A stretch of DNA of 64,000 nt from Ignavibacteria bacterium (GTDB lineage Bacteria; Bacteroidota; Ignavibacteria; Ignavibacteriales; Ignavibacteriaceae), in the NCBI GenBank assembly GCA_017302895.1, contig JAFLBV010000002.1, positions 992,001 to 1,056,000 on the forward strand, given 5' to 3'. Below, in pieces: positions 57,527 through 64,000 of this stretch. Under the pieces are notes generated by a model. The model saw only the letters and a list, made by a program, of their open reading frames with translations. It was not told the DNA's origin and did no database searches. Made by a program: the position numbers and the translations under genes. The first letter of the stretch is position 1, and each line of letters opens with the position of its first letter.

Positions 57527-59774
57527 ATTTCTTTTTGTCGAGGCTTTTCAACATCCAAACCAGTCCGCCCAGAAACAGAAACAACATAGTCGTCATTATT
57601 CCGTAAGCGACAACTGAACCATCGGAGTTGAAACCAATTATACCAACACCGTCACTGAACGAATTGGAGAGGGATAATTCGTATGCCCATCTGCTGAGCC
57701 AGATTCCTGAGAATCCCTGAATCCAGCCGGCCATTTCTTTGTAAACTTGAACAAGCCCGGCAAAGATTACCATTGGAATCAATACAAGCGGAAGTACCGT
57801 GAGAGCAAATGCTTCTGTTCGGGACACGGCAGAGATAAGCAGTCCAAGAATCGTCGCAATTATTGAGGTATAAAAAAGGATCAGAAAAAGACCAACCTGA
57901 TTGGAATAATCAAATTTCATACTGGTGATTCCCACCAGACAAAAAATTTGATAAAGTGAGAACAAAAGCAGTACCGCCATCTTCGATGACAGATATGCCG
58001 GTATGGAAAGATTCACCATCCGTTCCCGCTTGTATATACTTCGCTCGTTCACAATCTCGCGAACTGCATTGGAGCATCCGAGCCAGATTGTTGATATAAC
58101 CAGAATAAAGATCGCCTTCACTTCCGCGCCATCGCCTGAAAAAAGCATGTTAATAAGCAAGGCGATCACCGGCGCGATGAATAGCATTAGACCCAGTCTT
58201 TCATAATCCCGGATTGTAACTGTAAAATACCTTGAGACAAGGGTGGTGAACTGATTAAAGAAATCGGTGTTCAACGAAGGGGATTTCATCGACGAATATG
58301 ATTTAGAAGATGCATCGTTATTCGAAAAATTCTGGAAATATTTCGATTTTCTGTACGCGGCTTTCCACTCTTCGGGAGTTTTTTTCTTCAAGGCATCAAA
58401 GATGTAAACGGGATCATCCACACCAAAATAGCTGCATGCCTCGTCGGCGGGACCGTAATAAGCAAGTTTTCCCTCCTGAGCCAACACTATGACATGGGTA
58501 AGGAATTTAAAATTAGTGACAGAGATATTGTGCGTTGTGAGGAGTACTGTCTGCCCGTTGTCGGCACTTTTTCTCAGAATCTGCATAACCTCCCTGTCAG
58601 AGAGAGGGTCCAAACCGCTCGTAGGCTCATCCAAAACGAGAAATCCGGGGTCAGTCATCAATTCCTGCCCGAGGTTTACTCTTTTTCTCTGCCCGCCGCT
58701 AGCCCCTTTTTTCTCGGGTGAGCCGATTGTAACATCCTCTTTCCCTTTCAGATTAAGTTTTTTAAGGACATCGTATGCCTTGTCAGAAATGTCGCCGGAG
58801 TCGAGCTTGTGTCCCAACCGCAGTCTTCCTGTATATTCAAGAGATTCGATAATCTTCAACTCCCGGTGAAGTATGTCATCCTGCGGTACATATCCAAACT
58901 GTCCTTTGAAAAGGTCGGGGTAGGCAATTATCGATTCACCGTTGATCTTCACATCACCACTGTAGGGCCGGTTTATCCCGCAAAGAAGGTACATAAGTGT
59001 CGTTTTACCTGCACCCGAATCCCCAATAAGTCCGACAAACTGCCCAGGAGCGATGTTTAAACTGATGTCATCGATGAGTTTTCTTTCTCCACCATAATAA
59101 ACAAGATGATGTGCGGAAATGGCGGTTTCGCCGAGCGAGACTCTTGAACCTGAAACAATCGACTCAAGCGAAAGAGGGATGCCGCCAACTGTAAGTGTAT
59201 CTGAGGCGTTGACAGGAGATTTTTGGATTTTCTGACCGTTCAGAAATGTGCCATTGCTGCTGCCAAGATCTTCAACGAACCAGGAATCACCCTCCTGATA
59301 AAGCCGGCAATGCCTTCTGCTCACCTTGATATTATCGATCACTCTGTCACAGTCGGGATTTCGACCAATGAAATATTCCTTTTTACCGCTGTTACCCAAG
59401 GCCGATTTTGCTGGTGGAATATAACCACCCGAATTGACGAAATTTTGCCAGTCCAGTATATGTGATTTCCCAAGTGTTACAACATCCCCCTTTTGAAGTG
59501 TCGCCGTACTAACTCTTTTTCCGTTGATATAGATTCCGTTTGTCGAATTTTTATCCCTGATGGTACAGGTTCCACCGTTGATCTCCAGTTCACAATGGAA
59601 ATTTGAAATTCCCGATCCCTCCAGCTTAAGGGTGTTCTGAGGATTCCTGCCAATCGTAATTAATTTTGACCCGCTTGATGGCATTGAACCTCCTGCCTGC
59701 ATGGGAGCGCCGCAATCTGCACAGAATTTTGCCTGATCGTTGTTGTTGCCGCGACATTTTGGACATTGTTTCAT
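57525..59774 (-). CDS. Zinc ribbon-FHA-FHA-ABC transporter
   Basis: The 749-residue protein has an N-terminal zinc ribbon (C4, C7, C18, C21), two FHA domains (~37-105; ~133-200, with GRNPDCD, SRRHC and SSNGTFLNG), an ABC ATPase (~215-430; Walker A GDSGAGKTT, signature SGGQRKRVNLGQEL, Walker B LVLDEPTSGLDP) and an ABC2 membrane domain (~520-745, about six helices). The FHA-FHA-ABC-TM order matches mycobacterial Rv1747, whose FHA domains bind phosphorylated Thr. The start overlaps the LEA-like stop (ATGA). It is the last gene of the lnt operon; the exported substrate is unknown. Confidence 0.92.
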   Translation of the reverse strand: MKQCPKCRGNNNDQAKFCADCGAPMQAGGSMPSSGSKLITIGRNPQNTLKLEGSGISNFHCELEINGGTCTIRDKNSTNGIYINGKRVSTATLQKGDVVTLGKSHILDWQNFVNSGGYIPPAKSALGNSGKKEYFIGRNPDCDRVIDNIKVSRRHCRLYQEGDSWFVEDLGSSNGTFLNGQKIQKSPVNASDTLTVGGIPLSLESIVSGSRVSLGETAISAHHLVYYGGERKLIDDISLNIAPGQFVGLIGDSGAGKTTLMYLLCGINRPYSGDVKINGESIIAYPDLFKGQFGYVPQDDILHRELKIIESLEYTGRLRLGHKLDSGDISDKAYDVLKKLNLKGKEDVTIGSPEKKGASGGQRKRVNLGQELMTDPGFLVLDEPTSGLDPLSDREVMQILRKSADNGQTVLLTTHNISVTNFKFLTHVIVLAQEGKLAYYGPADEACSYFGVDDPVYIFDALKKKTPEEWKAAYRKSKYFQNFSNNDASSKSYSSMKSPSLNTDFFNQFTTLVSRYFTVTIRDYERLGLMLFIAPVIALLINMLFSGDGAEVKAIFILVISTIWLGCSNAVREIVNERSIYKRERMVNLSIPAYLSSKMAVLLLFSLYQIFCLVGITSMKFDYSNQVGLFLILFYTSIIATILGLLISAVSRTEAFALTVLPLVLIPMVIFAGLVQVYKEMAGWIQGFSGIWLSRWAYELSLSNSFSDGVGIIGFNSDGSVVAYGIMTTMLFLFLGGLVWMLKSLDKKK

Positions 59775-60673
59775 GGTTTTAGAATCTCCTTAAGATCAAA
59801 TTTCCCGTTATAATTTAAGGGAATGGTAGCTACCTGATCAAATATTTTAATCTTTAATTTTCCTTTTACGGTGTACGCAACTCTACCTGCAGAAGTAAAA
59901 AGCCCGAATAGGGTTGATGGACCCGATGACAGCAGGTCACCGATATAGCAGGATGCGTTGATAATTCCTGTGGCATTTTTTTTCAGTTTCCCGACCACCA
60001 GTGATTCATCAAGTGAAATTTTCCCGGCGGGCTTGTTACCGAGCAGTACCATTCCGCTGTCGATTCCCGATATTTCAAAATCCACATTGTAGGGATTATT
60101 TACCTGAACGGTTAAATCAAATTTAATTGAATCACCTTCCAGGGAAATGTCGCTTATTTTTTTAATCGAAACAATGGAATCGTTTACGGGGGAACCGGTA
60201 GATTTGAAGAGGGAATCTTTGATGTTTAGAGGGACGGGAATGTCAAAATCGACAGGGAGGGAAAAGAAAGAGAGTCCGGCTACCGCATAACCGCTCACAC
60301 TCAGGCGGGCCGGGTCACCGGTGCCGTCAAACAGTTTTAATGCCTGGTTGATATTCAGGGTAAGATTTACCCTCATATCTGCAACCGAATCTCCCGGAAG
60401 CACCACCTTCTGATCCACGATGATATTTCCGATTTTTTTCGACAGATCAACAAGGTCAGCCCGCAGCTTTTCGAGAGTGATATCGAAGAACACCTTGTTT
60501 CTGATACCAATTGTTATTTCCGCCTTAAGTGTCGAGTCCTCAATCGAAATCACCCGGAAGGAACGAAAACCGGCATACTCAGGTTTGCCAAATGTCAGCA
60601 ATGCAAAGACACCACCGGCAATTAATAATAAAACCACACCACCTGTTATCAGGAAAATCTTTTTCCTGCTCAT
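59771..60673 (-). CDS. LEA14-like periplasmic protein
   Basis: The 300-residue protein has an N-terminal membrane anchor (~5-26) then two similar beta-sandwich regions (~40-150 and ~170-275), the second with VQVNNPYNVDFEISGID. This pattern fits the LEA-type-2 (LEA14/WHy) fold. Its role is unknown. It is joined to the FHA-ABC gene by an ATGA overlap and to the M48 protease gene by a short gap. Confidence 0.75.
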   Translation of the reverse strand: MSRKKIFLITGGVVLLLIAGGVFALLTFGKPEYAGFRSFRVISIEDSTLKAEITIGIRNKVFFDITLEKLRADLVDLSKKIGNIIVDQKVVLPGDSVADMRVNLTLNINQALKLFDGTGDPARLSVSGYAVAGLSFFSLPVDFDIPVPLNIKDSLFKSTGSPVNDSIVSIKKISDISLEGDSIKFDLTVQVNNPYNVDFEISGIDSGMVLLGNKPAGKISLDESLVVGKLKKNATGIINASCYIGDLLSSGPSTLFGLFTSAGRVAYTVKGKLKIKIFDQVATIPLNYNGKFDLKEILKP

Positions 60674-60686
60674 AGCTGCTCCCTTT

Positions 60687-61409
60687 TTATTGCATGTTTT
60701 CTATTCGCTTTGCTCTTTCTAATGACAATGGATGCGATGCGACAAAATCGTTCACCGGGTCTCTGTCGGTTTCCTTGAAGTGCTCCGCGAGTCGTTTAAA
60801 GAATGCTATGGCTCCAAACTTTTTGTAACCCGCTTTTTTGAGAAGTGTTACTCCATATTCATCGGCTTCATATTCATCATATTTGCTGAAAGGAACATCA
60901 TAAACCGATTTCATAGCATCCACGAGCATTGCAAGATTTACATCGAACTTACCGGCGAGATAGGTCAGTTTTATTTTATTGATGCAATGTTTCTTCTCGA
61001 TATGTCCGAGTTCATGGGCTATCACAAAAGCAAGCTCATCCTCACTCTTTACGAAATTCAGAATTCCGGTGTTCAGGTAGATTCTGCCACCGGCAATAGC
61101 AAAGGCATTAACTTCTTTGTCATTCACAATTTTGTAATTGTAATTTATCCCTTTTCTGTCGACAAACTTCATGATTTTTTTGAATACTTTGTCGACATCC
61201 CATCTCTTTGTAGATCCGGCAGTAAGGTTTTTATCGATGTCGGCAGCGAGTCCGGCACCAATATCATTTTCTTCGGAATCACTGATATCCACAATGTTCA
61301 GAGTAATTTTTGTGAGGTCATTTATCGTTCCTGTGATCTCATCAAAAATACTCCCCTGTGAAAAAGCGATACCCGACCCCATAATAAGGAGAAATAATAA
61401 CTTTCTCAT
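60687..61409 (-). CDS. M48-family metalloprotease
   Basis: The 240-residue protein has a signal peptide (~1-17) and the zinc motif HELGH (AHELGHIEKKH, ~137), with the third ligand in DEYEADEYG (~182). It lacks the TPR domain of BepA, so it is a short M48 protease. It is likely periplasmic and could help quality control of envelope proteins. It belongs to the lnt operon. Confidence 0.93.
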   Translation of the reverse strand: MRKLLFLLIMGSGIAFSQGSIFDEITGTINDLTKITLNIVDISDSEENDIGAGLAADIDKNLTAGSTKRWDVDKVFKKIMKFVDRKGINYNYKIVNDKEVNAFAIAGGRIYLNTGILNFVKSEDELAFVIAHELGHIEKKHCINKIKLTYLAGKFDVNLAMLVDAMKSVYDVPFSKYDEYEADEYGVTLLKKAGYKKFGAIAFFKRLAEHFKETDRDPVNDFVASHPLSLERAKRIENMQ

Positions 61410-61419
61410 TTGACTTCCC

Positions 61420-61782
61420 CTATTTCAACAGATTAAAAAATCCGGAAGTGTTGCCTGTGTTTAGTGTACACTCCCACTTTGACTCTTTCTTTTCAAATTT
61501 CAGAGTACCGGGTATATCCTTTTGTATCCCGACTATCGGAACCGGTTTGTTAAGGTCAAACTTGAATTCAACTTCAAATTCTGTTTTTTGGTCGTTTGTG
61601 TACCCCTCCTTGATTTCACGGAAGTTGATCGCGTCATATTCCTGTCCTAGCAGACCTTTCACAGAATTCCGGACTTTCTCATATTCTTCTTTGTAGAGTG
61701 AATTTGAAGGAACATCCTTGCATCCCGAAAGTGTAAGAATCATTAGAACCGGGAGAAAAAATTTCACGAATCTGGTTTTCAT
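61420..61782 (-). CDS. Small lipoprotein
   Basis: Start set at the ATG at 61782, giving 120 residues with a lipoprotein signal ending LSGC; a longer in-frame start would overlap lnt by 35 nt. The mature part (~20-120) has basic/acidic strands and no family I recognise. It directly follows lnt, the enzyme that completes lipoprotein acylation. Confidence 0.75.
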   Translation of the reverse strand: MKTRFVKFFLPVLMILTLSGCKDVPSNSLYKEEYEKVRNSVKGLLGQEYDAINFREIKEGYTNDQKTEFEVEFKFDLNKPVPIVGIQKDIPGTLKFEKKESKWECTLNTGNTSGFFNLLK

Positions 61783-61783
61783 A

Positions 61784-63457
61784 CTAACCTCGTTTTTCTG
61801 TTTTATTCTTTTTCTCAATAATTACCTGATATATCCAAAGAAGGACTGCAATTACTGACAATAAAATCGTTAGATACGGCACAACAAATGCACTGTTCAT
61901 AAACAAAGTGCTTCTCTTTAACAGCGGAACATCTACCGTGATCACAGCAGTCTCATACATTCTTGTCGCAGTTTGCGAAGTGCCCGACTGATCAATCAAA
62001 CAGGAAATGCCGCCGTTTGCAGCCCGAACGAATGCCCTGTGATTTTCAAGTGCACGGAGAGTTGAAAATTCTTTATGCTGATATGGACCGGATGTGTTGC
62101 CGTACCAACTGTCATTTGTGACAACCGCAAAGAATTCGGCCCCCTTCAGAGAAAACTCGGTCACAAAATTAGGAAAAACCGATTCAAAACAAACAAGAGC
62201 GCCAAATTTCACCTCCCGCTTGCCGGTCGATGTCTTTACATTAGCAGAAAACACCATCGATTCCTGACCCACATTCCAACTGCTAAGTCCAACTCCCCAT
62301 TGCAAAACATTTCCCAAAAACGGGAGCTGATCAATATAAGGGGTTCGCTCCCCGAAAGGAACGAGCTTTACCTTTCCATACTGTTGGACGGTTCGGTCAC
62401 CCGGGGCAAACAGCAGAACTGAATTATAAGTCGCATATTTTATGTCGCTCCCCTTGTAAGATTTCACATCAGGGGGGAGCTTCTCACCGGGTTGGAACAT
62501 TTTAATGTGTGGCATACCGGTGAGAATATACACTTTGTTACGGTCGGCATAACTGTAAATTCTCTGCACCTGGGCGTCATATTGTCCGTTCATCAAATAG
62601 ACTGGTAATGCCGTTTCGGGCCAGATGATAATTTGAGCACCCTCTTTAACCGCCTTGTCTGAAAGAGTAAAATATTTATTCAGAATATCGTCAAGATTGC
62701 CACCTGCCCACTTTTCGTAGGGATCAAGATTTGGCTGTACAAGTCCGGTTCTAAGAGTTTCCTGCGCCGGCTGATCATCACGGGTGATGATTCCGTAAAA
62801 GAGGGGAACGAGGATGAGGACATTCAAAATCCTGAGCGCCATTCTGTCGGTTTTCTTTTCGGTACGCCACTTTTCCCATATCCTGAAGAGGAAGATATTT
62901 ATATAAAGAAGTAGCATCGTAACCCCGAGGGCTCCGATGATATCACTTATTTTGTAGAAAACCGGAAAATTTGCCATGGAATTCGACAGGGTAATCCAAG
63001 GAAAATTAAGGTCGATATTCATGTAAAAATATTCGTAGAATGCCCAAAACGGGGGAAGAAACCAGATTGCCTTCTCCTTCCCGATAAATTTCGACCGTGA
63101 CAGGGCATAGTAGAGAGAGGTCGGTATGATGAAGAAAATCGGATTGGCAAAAAGCATCAGTCCCCCTCCGATCATCAGAAATGGATCTTTGCCTACCGTG
63201 TAAGCCCCGACCCAATAGAGGGAAACCAGTCCAGTGACAAAGCCAAAAAGATATGCCGCCCTGTTTAAATCAATCAGTTTCTCCCGTCTTGTCACGACAT
63301 ATAGAAGAGGAACAAGTGCAATGAATGCAGTAATGGGAAATGGAAACGGAGGATAGGCAAACCCCATCAAAACACCCGATAGAACGATCATAAACCGTTC
63401 GGAGCGGAGTTTTTGCTTCTCTTCGGGAGTTCGCGGGATCCGTTTAAACAGGTTCAT
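61784..63457 (-). CDS. lnt: Apolipoprotein N-acyltransferase
   Basis: The start at 63457 gives 557 residues; a further upstream in-frame start adds 41 residues lying inside ispF and was rejected. The N-terminal half has about six membrane helices (~15-215), the C-terminal half a nitrilase domain (~240-515). The catalytic Glu is in WPETALP, Lys in KLVPFGE, and Cys in VCFESVFP, and the last helix is ~525-550. It adds the third acyl chain to lipoproteins. The gene overlaps ispF by 14 nt. Confidence 0.96.
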   Translation of the reverse strand: MNLFKRIPRTPEEKQKLRSERFMIVLSGVLMGFAYPPFPFPITAFIALVPLLYVVTRREKLIDLNRAAYLFGFVTGLVSLYWVGAYTVGKDPFLMIGGGLMLFANPIFFIIPTSLYYALSRSKFIGKEKAIWFLPPFWAFYEYFYMNIDLNFPWITLSNSMANFPVFYKISDIIGALGVTMLLLYINIFLFRIWEKWRTEKKTDRMALRILNVLILVPLFYGIITRDDQPAQETLRTGLVQPNLDPYEKWAGGNLDDILNKYFTLSDKAVKEGAQIIIWPETALPVYLMNGQYDAQVQRIYSYADRNKVYILTGMPHIKMFQPGEKLPPDVKSYKGSDIKYATYNSVLLFAPGDRTVQQYGKVKLVPFGERTPYIDQLPFLGNVLQWGVGLSSWNVGQESMVFSANVKTSTGKREVKFGALVCFESVFPNFVTEFSLKGAEFFAVVTNDSWYGNTSGPYQHKEFSTLRALENHRAFVRAANGGISCLIDQSGTSQTATRMYETAVITVDVPLLKRSTLFMNSAFVVPYLTILLSVIAVLLWIYQVIIEKKNKTEKRG

Positions 63458-63944
63458 TACCTGCCTCTGTCTTCTCCAGCAACACGACAGCATATGCCAC
63501 AGCACCATCTCCCCTCCCGACAAAACCCATCTGTTCTGAAGTGGTGGCTTTGATCGAGATGTCATCCGGGCTACATTCAAGGATATCCGATATCATCTCT
63601 TTCATGGCAGGTATATACTTCGCAATCTTTGGTCTCTCAAGCACAACAACAGAGTCACAATTAACCAGTCTGTAACCCCTCTCCTTAATCAGGCTGTACG
63701 AATGCTTCAAAAGAAGTTTGCTATCGATATCTTTGAACACAATACATGTATCCGGGAAGTGCTTCCCGATATCCCCAAGTGCAAGCGCACCCAAAAGGGC
63801 ATCCATGATTGCGTGTAATAACACATCCGCATCAGAGTGTCCGAGCAGACCAATTTCAGAAGGTATTTCTACTCCTCCGAGAGTCAGTTTCCTACCCTCC
63901 ACAAGCTGATGGACATCATATCCGTTTCCAATTCTAATTTTCAA
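63444..63944 (-). CDS. ispF: 2-C-methyl-D-erythritol 2,4-cyclodiphosphate synthase
   Basis: The 166-residue enzyme makes a cyclic intermediate of the MEP isoprenoid pathway. It has the metal ligands D10 and H12 (GYDVHQL), H46-region GHSDADVLLHAIMDAL, and the late KATTSEQMGFVGRGDG signature. The TTG start overlaps the previous gene's stop (TTGA). Length is normal. Confidence 0.96.
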   Translation of the reverse strand: MKIRIGNGYDVHQLVEGRKLTLGGVEIPSEIGLLGHSDADVLLHAIMDALLGALALGDIGKHFPDTCIVFKDIDSKLLLKHSYSLIKERGYRLVNCDSVVVLERPKIAKYIPAMKEMISDILECSPDDISIKATTSEQMGFVGRGDGAVAYAVVLLEKTEAGNEPV

Positions 63945-64000
63945 TGTCTAATCTCAAATTTAGTAAATTCATTAATTGCTTTTTCTTTAAAGACTGTCAC
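63941..64000 (-). CDS. 3' end of an upstream gene (partial)
   Basis: A minus-strand frame from the window edge ends at TGA (63943-63941) and overlaps the TTG start of ispF, a typical coupling arrangement. Only 19 residues are visible (ending EIRH), so no function can be given. Confidence 0.4.
   Translation of the reverse strand: MTVFKEKAINEFTKFEIRH

Noticed and set aside
63458..63580. 41-residue N-terminal extension of lnt
   Set aside because: It lies inside ispF in another frame and gives a non-membrane leader; the internal ATG at 63457 gives a normal Lnt N-terminus.

Overview
The window reads as chromosomal DNA of a free-living, Gram-negative bacterium of the Bacteroidetes/Chlorobi group, most probably an Ignavibacteria-type organism. 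The main reasons are three secreted proteins ending in a type IX secretion (Por) sorting domain with the NYPNPFNP signature typical of that lineage, a PafA-type alkaline phosphatase, a TonB-dependent receptor, DUF5686-like and DUF1207-like outer-membrane proteins, and no phage, IS or CRISPR signal. Assignment below class level is not possible from sequence reading alone. No rRNA or tRNA gene was seen.

Layout. 1-4727 (minus) is the 5' part of a very large secreted right-handed beta-helix protein whose end lies outside the window; a 64-residue membrane protein, a candidate structured RNA (5161-5251) and an 8-nt-periodic repeat precede it. 5579-9734 (plus) carries polyphosphate kinase, an Mrp/ApbC ATPase, an Nfu-type scaffold and a stand-alone cobalamin-binding protein with the CarH-like Wx9EH motif. 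9915-13428 (plus) is an Mla/MCE lipid-transport operon (permease, ATPase-like subunit with ruined nucleotide-binding motifs, MlaD-like protein, TPR lipoprotein). 13418-27337 (minus) holds gltX, a hybrid histidine-kinase-like protein that has lost its phospho-acceptor His, a MoxR/SurA/PpiC envelope-folding cluster, two tandem secreted subtilases and metG.

27690-34406 (plus) has a DUF1207-like protein, an ABC-2 exporter whose ATPase lacks a normal start codon, a LolA-like protein and a secreted TPR-CHAT protease. 34422-44289 (minus) contains glnA with an Lrp regulator, a glycosyltransferase, a C1-family peptidase, a ferredoxin, a TonB receptor with a companion membrane protein, thymidine kinase, cytidine deaminase and a YfcC-type carrier. 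44383-47715 (plus) has a T9SS cargo protein and ruvC-ruvA. 47716-54588 (minus) has an FAH-family hydrolase, a DUF5686-like outer-membrane protein, an O-antigen ligase/polymerase-like protein carrying a ~300-residue insert in its periplasmic loop, and pafA. An SDR, a zinc-ribbon protein and a phosphomannomutase follow. 57525-64000 (minus) is a tightly packed operon: partial gene, ispF, lnt, lipoprotein, M48 protease, LEA-like protein and a zinc ribbon-FHA-FHA-ABC transporter.

Taken together the window is dominated by envelope biogenesis (lipid transport, lipoprotein acylation, outer-membrane protein folding, secreted proteases and adhesins) mixed with housekeeping genes. The most unusual observations are the O-antigen ligase with an extracytoplasmic insert, the degenerate MlaF-like and histidine-kinase proteins that keep neighbours or partner domains intact, the stand-alone CarH-like B12 protein, and an intergenic family of palindromic repeats built from 8-nt units.
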